NCBI RefSeq assembly: GCF_024706985.1
Contig: NZ_JAMCCX010000011.1
Span: forward strand, 1 to 64,000
Reading direction: 5' to 3'
DNA length: 64,000 nucleotides
Origin: Alicyclobacillus sp. SP_1
Lineage (GTDB): Bacteria; Bacillota; Bacilli; Alicyclobacillales; Alicyclobacillaceae
Within the stretch, counting starts at the first letter, position 1. Every line of letters starts with the position of its first letter. Below, piece after piece: positions 16,490 to 24,242 of the stretch. The position numbers and the translations under genes are program-made. The notes beneath the pieces are model-generated. The model saw only the letters and a program-made list of their open reading frames with translations. It made no database searches and was not told the origin of the DNA.

Positions 16490-16627
16490 TCAAGACAATG
16501 CGGCGCTGGGCTGCCGACGCCAAAAACGGCTTAAGTGTGGCCAGACCGGGCGCACCACGCCAATGAACGTTTGAAACATGCCAAAGTATCGAAACAGGCG
16601 AGGAAGGAACATCAACATAGAGATCAT
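16490..16627 (-). CDS. Small basic hydrophobic protein after spoVA (45 residues)
   Basis: A 45-residue protein beginning MISMLMFLPRLFRYFGMF and ending with a basic RFWRRQPSAALS tail; one amphipathic or membrane helix is likely. AGGAGGTGAACCG precedes the ATG at 16627, a very strong ribosome site, so it is probably translated. It follows the spoVA genes by 64 bases and may belong to that sporulation operon. No family was recognised. Confidence 0.5.
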   Translation of the reverse strand: MISMLMFLPRLFRYFGMFQTFIGVVRPVWPHLSRFWRRQPSAALS

Positions 16628-16691
16628 CGGTTCACCTCCTAGAATCCTTGCTACAACATATGCCTCCGTTTCCCTGGGGTTGTGGGCTCTT

Positions 16692-17294
16692 TTAACGCGA
16701 CTCCTGTAATCCAACTTTGCCGCGCTTTAAAATGGCCTGAATGGCTGCCGTCGATATGGGGCTACCACGCTCTGGCGCATCCCGCCCATTCATTTTCCCG
16801 ATGTCACCGACTCCAACAATGACCGGGATGGTGTACCGCTCCAAAATGTCCACGGTGTCTCCGCACAAGATATAGCCAGCAACGGGCTCTCCCTCTTTGT
16901 CGACCGCTGTCTGCACCAACTGTCCACCAGCCGTAATAGAAAAATCGACAGCGGTTCCGACGGCGCCCTCGGTGTGGGAAGCAACTGCCACAACACCGAT
17001 GACGTCCATTTGAGGATGCGTCAGCAAAACACTCAGTGCTTGTTCGGCGTGACTCTGAGAAGCATCCCCATTGTCGTCAAACATGACGATAACCGGGTCG
17101 TACCGGGCGCTCTGAATCAGTTCGACTAACTCCACACCACCCAGTGGCGTGGGATTGCCGGCACTGCGTGAAATGAGGCGGCACCCGGTTCTTCGCGCTG
17201 CCATTTGGAGCGCCCGCCGTGCCAAACTGTCTCCGTCCGTCACGACAATCACCCTGCGCCGACCGCCACCATCGTTTTTACGATCCGCTGTCAT
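16692..17294 (-). CDS. spoVAEA: Stage V sporulation protein AEa (soluble)
   Basis: 200 residues without membrane helices. [45 protein letters not shown] and the late [16 protein letters not shown] are typical of the cytosolic SpoVAEa protein. In Bacillus the spoVA products move dipicolinic acid across the inner spore membrane. Its ATG overlaps the spoVAEb stop by four bases, so expression is coupled to that gene and is presumably forespore-specific. Confidence 0.88.
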   Translation of the reverse strand: MTADRKNDGGGRRRVIVVTDGDSLARRALQMAARRTGCRLISRSAGNPTPLGGVELVELIQSARYDPVIVMFDDNGDASQSHAEQALSVLLTHPQMDVIGVVAVASHTEGAVGTAVDFSITAGGQLVQTAVDKEGEPVAGYILCGDTVDILERYTIPVIVGVGDIGKMNGRDAPERGSPISTAAIQAILKRGKVGLQESR

Positions 17295-17650
17295 CCGCGT
17301 GGCCTGGACAATGCCGCCGCCAAGAAACCGAAGACGATGGCTGCCGAAATGCCTGCACTCGTCACCTCAAAAATTCCCGTGATGATCCCAATCAAACCGT
17401 GCGTTTTCGCTTCCAACAGAGCGCCATGTACGAGCGCATTGCCAAAGGATGTGATGGGAACGGTGGCACCTGCACCAGCAAAGCGGATGAGTGGATCGTA
17501 CAACCCTAAACCATCCAAAATCGCTCCGCTCACGACGAGAATCACCATAATGTGACCAGGCGTGAGTTTTGTGAAGTCTAAAATGAGTTGACCAACGGCG
17601 CAAATTCCACCTCCCACCAAGAATGCGAATAAGAATATCCACGGACTCAT
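17291..17650 (-). CDS. spoVAEB: Stage V sporulation protein AEb (membrane)
   Basis: About 119 residues with three to four membrane helices: [39 protein letters not shown] and [19 protein letters not shown], plus [21 protein letters not shown], a hallmark shared with SpoVAC. It forms part of the dipicolinic acid channel of the spore inner membrane. The ATG at 17650 shares a base with the spoVAD stop. Upstream in-frame residues from 17824 are antisense-like read-through inside spoVAD. Confidence 0.9.
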   Translation of the reverse strand: MSPWIFLFAFLVGGGICAVGQLILDFTKLTPGHIMVILVVSGAILDGLGLYDPLIRFAGAGATVPITSFGNALVHGALLEAKTHGLIGIITGIFEVTSAGISAAIVFGFLAAALSRPRG

Positions 17651-18672
17651 CAGGAGCTTGCCTCCTTTCGCTCGAGGACGATGGCGTGGGATATGCCAGG
17701 AATCGATTGGCCTTGTTGTGCGCTGACGGAGGAAAGGAGAGCACCGGTGGCACTGACGAGAATTCGTCGATATTTGCCTTGCTTTAACTCGTGCAGCAGA
17801 TAACCGAACGTGACGAGTGAACAACAGGCGCCGCCACTTCCGCCGGAAAATACTTCGGATTGGTGTGGCGAATAGATGAGCATACCGCAGTCCGTCAGTT
17901 GAGTTAAATGAGAAAACCCGCGCTCTTCGAGCATTTCGCGTAAAATCTGATGACCAATGTGGCCGAGATCTCCGGTGGCTATGCAGTCGTAATCGGCTGG
18001 AGATCGACCCGTATCGGCGAAATGCCTAACCAGTGTATCCAACGCTGCAGGTGCCATGGCCGCACCCATTTCCCATGGACTGGTCACTCCGAAGTCGACA
18101 ATTCGACCGATGGTCGCATGCGTCATCACGATGTCCTGAGGACTTCCACCAAGCACGGCCACTCCCGAACCGGAAACCGTCCGCTGAGCAGTTGGCGGTT
18201 TTTGCACCCCATATTCGGTCGGATATCGAAATTGACGCTCGGCAGCGCTCGTGTGGCTAGACGTTCCTGCAACGGCATACTCCGCGTAGCCATGTTCCAC
18301 CAACATACCAGCGATAATCAGTGCTTCACAAATGGTCGCGCATGCACTATAGACACCCAACATCGGAATTGGCATTTCTTTCAAGCCCATGTAAAAGGAA
18401 GTCAACTGTGCGCTCAAGTCGCCTCCGACGACCATCCCGACTTGTTCCGGTCGCAGGTCTGCTTTTTGCAACGCAACTTCAGTAGCCTGCTGAAAGAACA
18501 GTTGCTCGCTCTTTTCCCATGTCTCTCCGTTTAGGCGGTCATTAGTATGTTTCACATCAAAGAAACTCTGCAGTGGTCCCTCACTTTCCAATTGACCAGC
18601 CACAGTTCCAACGGCGCGAAGTGCAATAGGACGTTCAAAGGACCAAGATTGTCGGCCTAACTTTGTCACCAC
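17650..18672 (-). CDS. spoVAD: Stage V sporulation protein AD
   Basis: About 340 residues with a thiolase/ketosynthase-like fold. Family stretches are [34 protein letters not shown] (Cys at the thiolase nucleophile place), [30 protein letters not shown] and [18 protein letters not shown]. SpoVAD binds dipicolinic acid in the forespore. GAGGAGAG lies six bases before GTG 18672 and nine before GTG 18669; by comparison with Bacillus either is right, whereas the ATG at 18693 lacks a ribosome site. Confidence 0.92.
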   Translation of the reverse strand: MVTKLGRQSWSFERPIALRAVGTVAGQLESEGPLQSFFDVKHTNDRLNGETWEKSEQLFFQQATEVALQKADLRPEQVGMVVGGDLSAQLTSFYMGLKEMPIPMLGVYSACATICEALIIAGMLVEHGYAEYAVAGTSSHTSAAERQFRYPTEYGVQKPPTAQRTVSGSGVAVLGGSPQDIVMTHATIGRIVDFGVTSPWEMGAAMAPAALDTLVRHFADTGRSPADYDCIATGDLGHIGHQILREMLEERGFSHLTQLTDCGMLIYSPHQSEVFSGGSGGACCSLVTFGYLLHELKQGKYRRILVSATGALLSSVSAQQGQSIPGISHAIVLERKEASS

Positions 18673-18682
18673 GAATCTCTCC

Positions 18683-19150
18683 TCATGCCACATGAACCAC
18701 CAGGTAGTGTATCAGGGACACGAAAAATGCAGCTACCACGCCATAAGTGATGACGGGGCCAGCTAATTTAAACATGTTCCCACCAATTCCCGAGACAAGA
18801 CCCTCGGAGCGATGTTCCATGGCAGCAGATGCAATGGTATTGGCAAAACCAGTCACCGGAACGGCTGAACCGGCACCCGCCCAACTCGCGAATTTATCGT
18901 ACACTCCCAGAGCCGTCAGAGTGGCCGATGCAAAGATGAGTACGGCTACCGTTGGGTTACCCGAATCTTGAATGGAGAAGTGTGCAAATCGATAAAAACA
19001 CCATTGCACCACTTGTCCGATTTCACAAATTAGTCCTCCAATCAAAAAGGCGCGAACCGTATTGAGGAAAATCGGTCTCGCTGGTCGGTGATTCTTGATT
19101 TTTGCTTGGTACTGAGTTCGCTCGTCTCGAGTTGCGGTCGTCACGCACAT
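18683..19150 (-). CDS. spoVAC: Stage V sporulation protein AC
   Basis: About 155 residues. After a basic N-terminus come membrane helices FLNTVRAFLIGGLICEIGQVVQW, VAVLIFASATLTALGVYD and VITYGVVAAFFVSLIHYLV, with the shared channel motif WAGAGSAVPVTGFANTIASAAMEH. SpoVAC is a mechanosensitive-like channel subunit for dipicolinic acid. The ATG at 19150 is one base after GGGGAGGT; the GTG at 19144 is better spaced and may be the true start. SpoVAA, SpoVAB and SpoVAF are not encoded here. Confidence 0.9.
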   Translation of the reverse strand: MCVTTATRDERTQYQAKIKNHRPARPIFLNTVRAFLIGGLICEIGQVVQWCFYRFAHFSIQDSGNPTVAVLIFASATLTALGVYDKFASWAGAGSAVPVTGFANTIASAAMEHRSEGLVSGIGGNMFKLAGPVITYGVVAAFFVSLIHYLVVHVA

Positions 19151-19174
19151 ACCTCCCCTGTCATTCCCTGTACG

Positions 19175-19204
19175 TATTGTGTCCGGTTTGTCAGCCCGAC
19201 ACGC
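19175..19204 (-). promoter_or_regulatory. Candidate forespore (sigma-F/G) promoter of spoVA operon
   Basis: On the minus strand GCGTG (19204-19200), an 18-base spacer and CACAATA (19181-19175) resemble the sigma-G pattern GHATR-N17/18-CATnnTA with one mismatch in each box. It lies downstream of the sigF terminator and just before spoVAC, where a forespore promoter is expected. Confidence 0.4.
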
Positions 19205-19222
19205 ATCTTTGTCGTGGTAAAA

Positions 19223-19260
19223 AAATACTCGCTGAAGTGTTTTCACTTCAGCGAGTATTT
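19223..19260 (-). terminator. Rho-independent terminator after sigF
   Basis: A perfect 17-bp stem (19223-19239 with 19244-19260) and a 4-base loop, followed on the minus strand by a run of T residues (sense TTTTTTT at about 19227-19221). It separates the spoIIA operon from the spoVA operon. Confidence 0.85.
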
Positions 19261-19279
19261 CATCGGTCGATCCGGCGCT

Positions 19280-19357
19280 GTTTACTCCAGTTGCTGACGG
19301 ATTGGTTGTGGATGCGATGTGTTTACTCGAGTTGCTGACGAATTTGTTGCAGAATGC
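19280..19357. repeat. Diverged tandem duplication of the sigF 3' end
   Basis: About 37 bases at 19321-19357 (the end of sigF) are repeated at 19280-19315 with roughly 31 matches; both copies end in the codons for IRQQLE and a TAA stop. The offset is 41 bases. The second copy lies after the sigF stop and before its terminator. Confidence 0.8.
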
Positions 19358-20081
19358 GCTTTTCCAATCGCGACACCTGAACTTGGGAAATTCCGAGAAG
19401 ACTCGCCACATCCGATTGTGTCTTGTCTCGGAAAAAGCGCATATAAACGATAAATCGTTCGCGTTCCGGCAATCGATTCAAGACTTCATGTAACGCCAGG
19501 CGGTCAAACCATTCGGAGTTCTCCTCGTCTGCAATTTGGTCCATGAGATAAATCGGATCGCCATCGTTTTCGAAGACCGTCTCATGAATCGAGGCTGGAG
19601 TCCGAAGCGCCTCTTGCGCAAAGACGACTTCCGACGGCTCTAAGTCCATCTCTTTGGCCAATTCCGCAATATGCGGTTGCCTGCCCAAAGTTTTTGCCAA
19701 TTCATCGCGTACATGCCGGATTTTTTTTGCAGTTTCCTTTAAGCTTCGGCTCACTTTGACGGTACTGTCGTCACGCAGAAAGCGCTGGATTTCACCAATA
19801 ATCATCGGCACAGCATAGGTCGAAAATTTCACGTCGTAGCTCAAATCAAACTTGTCGATGGCCTTCATGAGTCCAATGCATCCAATCTGGAATAAGTCTT
19901 CTGGGTCATACCCCCGATTGAGAAAACGTTGAACCACAGCCCACACCAAACGCTGATTACCGAGCACCAGCGTGTCTCGAGACGCTGTGTCTCCGGACTG
20001 ACTGCAATGAATGAGGTGACGAACCTCTTCGTCAGACAGTTTCACTCTCTTTTGAGATGTATCCTTCGACTGTTCCATCAT
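19323..20081 (-). CDS. sigF: RNA polymerase sigma-F factor
   Basis: About 252 residues with region 2 (GYDPEDLFQIGCIGLMKAIDKF, VKFSTYAVPMIIGEIQRFLRDD), region 3 and region 4 (DKTQSDVASLLGISQVQVSRLEKRIL). This is the first forespore-specific sigma factor, held by SpoIIAB and released by SpoIIAA. The ATG at 20081 follows TAGGGGAATAG; a second ATG is adjacent. It ends IRQQLE, and a diverged copy of that tail with its own stop lies 41 bases downstream. Confidence 0.93.
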   Translation of the reverse strand: MMEQSKDTSQKRVKLSDEEVRHLIHCSQSGDTASRDTLVLGNQRLVWAVVQRFLNRGYDPEDLFQIGCIGLMKAIDKFDLSYDVKFSTYAVPMIIGEIQRFLRDDSTVKVSRSLKETAKKIRHVRDELAKTLGRQPHIAELAKEMDLEPSEVVFAQEALRTPASIHETVFENDGDPIYLMDQIADEENSEWFDRLALHEVLNRLPERERFIVYMRFFRDKTQSDVASLLGISQVQVSRLEKRILQQIRQQLE

Positions 20082-20091
20082 GTCTATTCCC

Positions 20092-20562
20092 CTATGACGG
20101 TTGCTGGGAAGGGTCATCTCCCACAGTTTTCACCAGTGTCACGCGTGTACCACAGCCTGGGGACGATTCGAGCTCCATCAAATCCATGAATGTTTCCATG
20201 ATGGTCATCCCCATTCCACTACGTTCCAAATCCGGTCTGGACGTATAAAGAGGCTGGCGAGCCACAGAAATATCTTCGATTCCTGCACCATCATCTTCTA
20301 TGGTGATTTTTACGGTATGGTCGAGAATGGAACACTCTATACGTACTTCTCCAAACGAATTTTCGTAGCCGTGAATGATGGCGTTGGTAACAGCTTCCGA
20401 AACTGCGGTCTTAATCTCCGTCAATTCCTCCAAAGTTGGGTCCAACTGTGCGACAAAAGAGGCCACGGCAACTCGTGCAAATGATTCATTCTCAGACTTG
20501 CTCGGAAACTGCAGGCGAATATAATTTTCCACAGCAACGGACGGACTCACCCGGCTTGACAA
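20092..20562 (-). CDS. spoIIAB: Anti-sigma-F factor and serine kinase SpoIIAB
   Basis: 156 residues of the GHKL fold: N-box [14 protein letters not shown]1 box EDDGAGIED, and [15 protein letters not shown] as the G2 region. It binds sigma-F, and phosphorylates SpoIIAA on serine. TTG start with AAAGGGGTG upstream, one base after the spoIIAA stop, so translation is coupled. A C-terminal extension after RVTLVKTV is short and polar. Confidence 0.93.
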   Translation of the reverse strand: MSSRVSPSVAVENYIRLQFPSKSENESFARVAVASFVAQLDPTLEELTEIKTAVSEAVTNAIIHGYENSFGEVRIECSILDHTVKITIEDDGAGIEDISVARQPLYTSRPDLERSGMGMTIMETFMDLMELESSPGCGTRVTLVKTVGDDPSQQPS

Positions 20563-20563
20563 G

Positions 20564-20911
20564 TCACAACACCCCTTTCACGTGCGCCAAAGCTTCTCGT
20601 TCGGATGGAAACACGGGAAGAACTCTGTATACGCCCGACATTTTCAAAATTTTCTCTAACGATGGATTGATTTCACACAAGGCCATCGCGCCGCGCATCT
20701 CTTTTAGCTTCTTGTATCTTCCTAGAATCAATCCGATCCCGCTGCTATCCATGAAATCGATGCTCGCAAAAGACATGACGAGTGCTCGGTATCCCCCCAG
20801 GGTGAGGGCTTTCTCTACTTCGCTTCGGATGCTTTCAACGGAATGATGGTCTAAGTCTCCGTGCAGCCTTACCACCAACACTTCCTGATGCACCAATGTT
20901 TCTACACTCAA
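20564..20911 (-). CDS. spoIIAA: Anti-anti-sigma-F factor SpoIIAA
   Basis: 115 residues, STAS domain; the phospho-acceptor serine lies in [17 protein letters not shown]. Dephosphorylated SpoIIAA attacks the SpoIIAB-sigma-F complex in the forespore. TTG start with AGGAAGAG upstream. It is the first gene of the spoIIAA-spoIIAB-sigF operon; a sigma-H promoter with Spo0A boxes lies upstream. dacF, which precedes this operon in Bacillus, is here separated by a divergent regulator gene. Confidence 0.93.
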   Translation of the reverse strand: MSVETLVHQEVLVVRLHGDLDHHSVESIRSEVEKALTLGGYRALVMSFASIDFMDSSGIGLILGRYKKLKEMRGAMALCEINPSLEKILKMSGVYRVLPVFPSEREALAHVKGVL

Positions 20912-20950
20912 TTGAACTCTTCCTTTCGCCAGCAGGTTTCAAGTCTACGT

Positions 20951-21017
20951 ATTCGAATCGCGAGAGACGGTTCCTGCTCGTCGACAAAAGCTCCTGAAAG
21001 TCACGAGCATCCGACAA
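20951..21017 (-). promoter_or_regulatory. Sigma-H promoter and two Spo0A boxes upstream of spoIIAA
   Basis: On the minus strand GCAGGAACC (-35; 20977-20969), a 13-base spacer and CGAAT (-10; 20955-20951) fit the sigma-H pattern AGGAWWT-N12/14-HGAAT. Upstream lie TTGTCGAC (20987-20980) and TTGTCGGA (21017-21010), matches to the Spo0A box TTGTCGAA, 30 bases apart (about three helical turns). The expected start of transcription is about 33 bases before spoIIAA. Confidence 0.65.
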
Positions 21018-21080
21018 AAATTCCGCAGCAAAGAATGAGAATTTATAGTACAATCTAGGAAACACGCTAGGAGGAAAATC

Positions 21081-22346
21081 ATGACTAATATCGGGGATGC
21101 TTTGAGATACCATCGTCGTTCGAAAGGGATGACGCAGCAAGAATTGGCGGAAGGCCTCGTCACTTCGAGCATGATTAGCCAAATTGAATCCAATCGAGCA
21201 CTGCCAAGCGGAAAATTGGTAGAACAATTAGCAGAGCGGTTAGGGGTTCGCGTGGAGGATTTGCATGCAACCGTCCATCCATTAACCGATTTTATGCAAT
21301 ATTTGCGCAAAGCGCGAATGCTGATAGACCAAGAGAAGTACGAGCAAGCCATAGAAATTTTAGAACAATTGATTGAGCACGGAGACGGCCAAGTCAAGGC
21401 AGACAACGTGCACCAGCTACTCGCAGATTGCTATGCAAAGCTCAATCAAATTGAGAAAGCCTGTGAAGCCTACGAAATGGTGGTCCAGGTATCCATTGAG
21501 CGTGAAGATATCGCATCTGCCGTTCACGCATACTACAACATGGGCAATCTAGAGCGCCGACGCAAGCGCATGTCTGTGGCTCAAATGTATTGGACGAGAG
21601 GCTGCTTCCTTCTGCAAAATTATCCAGACTTGAAAATGCCCGTCAGTCTCAAGTTACACGCGAATCTTTCCCGCCTCTATCTTGACCATATGGATTACAC
21701 AAATGCCTATCACGAGTACAAACTCGTCGAAGTACTGGCGAAGGAGTTTGGAGTGTCTTCTGATTTGGCTAAAGCTTACCATGGTTTGGCCTACTGTCTC
21801 ACTGAGATGGGCAAATTTGACGAAGCGCTAAAATACAACCAATTGGCGATGCAGATGTATGAAGCGTCGAATCAAGAACGCGGACTTCGCCAATGCCAGG
21901 TCAATCATGCCTACACCCTGCGCTCCGCAAAGAGGTTTGATGCCGCTCTGCTCTACTTGTCTGGTATCGTCGATGCTAAGGAGACGATGCGCGATCCGAT
22001 GCGGCTGGCGAATGCTCGTACCGAAAGAGCCGAAGTCTATCTGGCCTTAGGGCAAATTGAACAGGCAGCGGCAGATGTAGCCGCAGCTCGCGAACTGGTC
22101 GGAAGCAATTCGACCATTCTCTGCCAACTACACTTCCTCCAAGCACAAATTTACAAAGAGACTGGCAACATGCCCTCTGCATTCGAAGAGTTGACCAAGT
22201 CAATGGATTGCCTCGGACCAGACCGAGATGAGTTATATGGAGAATTAGTACACTACCAGCTCCAATGGCTGAGAGAAGCCTATGGTCCGGACACAGATTT
22301 AATCACCGCTCCGGTCATCCAATTAGCCATGCGAACAGTCTCCTGA
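21081..22346 (+). CDS. XRE-type HTH regulator with tetratricopeptide repeats (RRNPP-like)
   Basis: 421 residues: N-terminal HTH (IGDALRYHRRSKGMTQQELAEGLVTSSMISQIESNRALPS, residues 4-43) followed from about 70 by helical TPR-like repeats (for example YEQAIEILEQLI, ACEAYEMVVQ, AYYNMGNLERRRKRM, AYHGLAYCLTEMGKFDEALKYNQLAMQMYE). The layout fits peptide-sensing regulators such as Rgg/PlcR/NprR, but the ligand is unknown and no signal-peptide gene was found adjacent. AGGAGGAAAATC precedes the ATG. It diverges from spoIIAA and shares its control region. Confidence 0.82.
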   Translation: MTNIGDALRYHRRSKGMTQQELAEGLVTSSMISQIESNRALPSGKLVEQLAERLGVRVEDLHATVHPLTDFMQYLRKARMLIDQEKYEQAIEILEQLIEHGDGQVKADNVHQLLADCYAKLNQIEKACEAYEMVVQVSIEREDIASAVHAYYNMGNLERRRKRMSVAQMYWTRGCFLLQNYPDLKMPVSLKLHANLSRLYLDHMDYTNAYHEYKLVEVLAKEFGVSSDLAKAYHGLAYCLTEMGKFDEALKYNQLAMQMYEASNQERGLRQCQVNHAYTLRSAKRFDAALLYLSGIVDAKETMRDPMRLANARTERAEVYLALGQIEQAAADVAAARELVGSNSTILCQLHFLQAQIYKETGNMPSAFEELTKSMDCLGPDRDELYGELVHYQLQWLREAYGPDTDLITAPVIQLAMRTVS

Positions 22347-22573
22347 GTCCATCCAACCACGGGTCGCAAAGTGACGGGCGAGACTAGCCATTGAATTGAA
22401 ATAAGACGAGAACTTTAGGAGCTGGGCATGGGGACGCATCGACGGTCCCCTGTTCGCTCGTTTGGTGGTTTTCTCGATGGGTGTTTTTCTCGATGGATGG
22501 TCACAGACCATTTCCGGTGAAATAAGATTTTTCTTTTTGAATCGCCAGAAATCTCTGCTGTTCGACAACAGGG
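22347..22573. other. Convergent intergenic region between the TPR regulator and dacF
   Basis: No supported gene. It contains a short imperfect direct repeat with the core TTTCTCGATGG at about 22471-22499, and a small inverted repeat CTGTTCGACAACAG (22558-22571) just beyond the dacF stop, which may help stop transcription. An open frame across the minus strand (22323-22568) lacks family resemblance. Confidence 0.4.
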
Positions 22574-23836
22574 CTAAGGTGTCTTACCGAAACTGAAAAA
22601 TGATTGAAAAGCGCGCCCCACTCGATACATCAGGGTCGCCTTCTCGACATCTCGTACAGCAAAGATTGGATAATGTCCAACCCATCTGTCGGACACCTTC
22701 ACATTCAGCGTGCCGATGCGATCACCTTTTTTGATAGGGCTACGCACTTCGTTCCAGACAACCGTCTTTTCAATCGCAGCATTTTGGCCCCTTTCAAGGA
22801 TGGCCCCCACGGGGGCATTGACCATGCCTGCAACGACCCTCTCTCTGCCTCCTTTCACTGGACATTGACCAACAATGTCTCCGCGTTTATAGAGCGAACG
22901 AAACTCGTACTGCGCAAACGCCCAGTTCAACATGGACGTCACTTCACCATTTCGCACGGTCGGCTTTGGTTCCCCGAGGACGACCGCAATCATTCTCATC
23001 CCGTGTTTTTTCGCAGTAGCGGACAAGCAGTATTTTGCTTCGGACGTATATCCGGTTTTCATCCCATCCAAGCCGTCATAGAAACGCACTAACTTGTTTG
23101 TATTGACCAACCACAGCGGCCGTGCCGACTCTTTGCGGAGGTAATCACTGTATATGGATGTCCATGTCGTGATTTGCGGGTGCTCAAGCAAAGCTCTTGT
23201 CATCAAGGCTATATCGTAAGCGGAAGAGTAGTGGTTGGCGGCAGGCAGCCCGTTACAATTCGCAAAATGTGTGTCTTTCATACCTAGACTCGCAGCTCGC
23301 GCGTTCATGCGCATGACAAAATTGTCGACGGTCCCTGACAAATGCTCAGCCAAAGCGACGCAAGCATCGTTCGCAGAAGCCATGGCAATACCTTTCATAA
23401 GATCTTGAACGGTCATCTCTTCCCCAGATTCGAGAAAGATTTGAGACCCTCCCATGCTAGCCGCATAGTCACTGGCACGAACGCGGTCTGTCAACTTTAA
23501 TTTACCACTATCGACAGCCTCCATGACGAGTAGCATAGTCATGATTTTGGTAATACTCGCCATTGGCATCCGCGTGTGTTCGTTCTTAGCAAACAGAACT
23601 TTGCCAGTGGCAGGTTCCATAATCACCGCCGAGCGTGCTTGTTTCGCCAATGCAGGGGATTGTGGTTCCACCTTCTCGACGCTCATCCTCTGCAGTGGTC
23701 CCAAATGGGCTGTCTCTGAAACCGTCGGCTGGGAGACATCTGCAAATGCAGTCGGTTTACCGATAAGGTCGACTGTCACACCGGATAACAGAATTCCCGC
23801 AAAAGCTATTGGCATCATGCGCTTCCCTGAGTTCAT
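22574..23836 (-). CDS. dacF: D-alanyl-D-alanine carboxypeptidase (DacF-type PBP5)
   Basis: 420 residues: signal peptide (about 1-32, ending TAFADV), peptidase S11 domain with SITK (SxxK nucleophile serine), SANDACVALAE (SxN) and MKTGYTSEAKY (KTG), then a C-terminal PBP5 beta domain. It trims the pentapeptide of peptidoglycan; in Bacillus the forespore DacF sets cortex cross-linking. Its place beside spoIIA supports that role. The C-terminal FQSFFSFGKTP may be an amphipathic membrane anchor. Confidence 0.88.
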   Translation of the reverse strand: MNSGKRMMPIAFAGILLSGVTVDLIGKPTAFADVSQPTVSETAHLGPLQRMSVEKVEPQSPALAKQARSAVIMEPATGKVLFAKNEHTRMPMASITKIMTMLLVMEAVDSGKLKLTDRVRASDYAASMGGSQIFLESGEEMTVQDLMKGIAMASANDACVALAEHLSGTVDNFVMRMNARAASLGMKDTHFANCNGLPAANHYSSAYDIALMTRALLEHPQITTWTSIYSDYLRKESARPLWLVNTNKLVRFYDGLDGMKTGYTSEAKYCLSATAKKHGMRMIAVVLGEPKPTVRNGEVTSMLNWAFAQYEFRSLYKRGDIVGQCPVKGGRERVVAGMVNAPVGAILERGQNAAIEKTVVWNEVRSPIKKGDRIGTLNVKVSDRWVGHYPIFAVRDVEKATLMYRVGRAFQSFFSFGKTP

Positions 23837-23930
23837 CGGTTTAATGCCCCTCCCTCAACAAGACCTGTCCCTCGTATCAAGAAGTAGTGTGCGCTAAGGC
23901 CATGGGAATATGAAAATAATTTCGACGCAA

Positions 23931-23958
23931 AAAGACGAGGCGTAGGTCCCTCGTCTTT
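23931..23958 (-). terminator. Terminator after the DUF1540 gene
   Basis: AAAGACGAGG (23931-23940) pairs with CCTCGTCTTT (23949-23958) around an 8-base loop; on the minus strand the stem is followed by a short T-run. It separates the DUF1540 transcript from dacF. Confidence 0.7.
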
Positions 23959-23994
23959 GCTCCGCAACACAGCTTGCTACGCCATTCTTATGGG

Positions 23995-24198
23995 TTAATG
24001 GATGGGAAGTAGAGCGTCCGGAGAATGTGTTTTGTCTTGAGGCTTAAAGTCTCGGTACACATAAGTGGCACACATCGTCCCGCGCGACGTCCCAACAATG
24101 GCATTGCCCGTAGTACCGATTTCAATCTCGGGCGCCATACATGCATCGCGTTCGTGATACTTACATTCTTCGACCAAACAGCGAACCCCTTTTGGCAT
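23995..24198 (-). CDS. DUF1540 small cysteine protein
   Basis: 67 residues with cysteines at about 7, 12, 19 and 43 (VRCLVEECKYHERDACMAPEIEI and GTMCATYV), the DUF1540 signature, probably a metal site. Function unknown; such proteins are frequent in spore formers. Its ribosome site GGGGGTG lies inside the 3' arm of a 9-bp hairpin seven bases before the ATG, so translation is expected to be restrained unless the hairpin opens. Confidence 0.8.
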   Translation of the reverse strand: MPKGVRCLVEECKYHERDACMAPEIEIGTTGNAIVGTSRGTMCATYVYRDFKPQDKTHSPDALLPIH

Positions 24199-24205
24199 CT
24201 TGTAT

Positions 24206-24230
24206 CACCCCCATGCTCAGTATGGGGGTG
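24206..24230 (-). promoter_or_regulatory. Hairpin sequestering the DUF1540 ribosome site
   Basis: CACCCCCAT (24230-24222, minus strand) and ATGGGGGTG (24214-24206) pair perfectly around a 7-base loop. The 3' arm is the ribosome site of the following gene. The hairpin also sits 13 bases after the deoB stop but has no T-run, so it is not a standard terminator. Confidence 0.55.
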
Positions 24231-24242
24231 TAGCGGTATGTC

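Noticed and set aside
22323-22568. 81-codon minus-strand frame between the TPR regulator and dacF
   Set aside because: Low-complexity basic composition, no ribosome site, and overlaps the convergent 3' ends.
22558-22571. Spo0A box (TTCGACAA) near the dacF 3' end
   Set aside because: It lies between converging gene ends, not in a promoter, and is better explained as a small hairpin CTGTT/AACAG.
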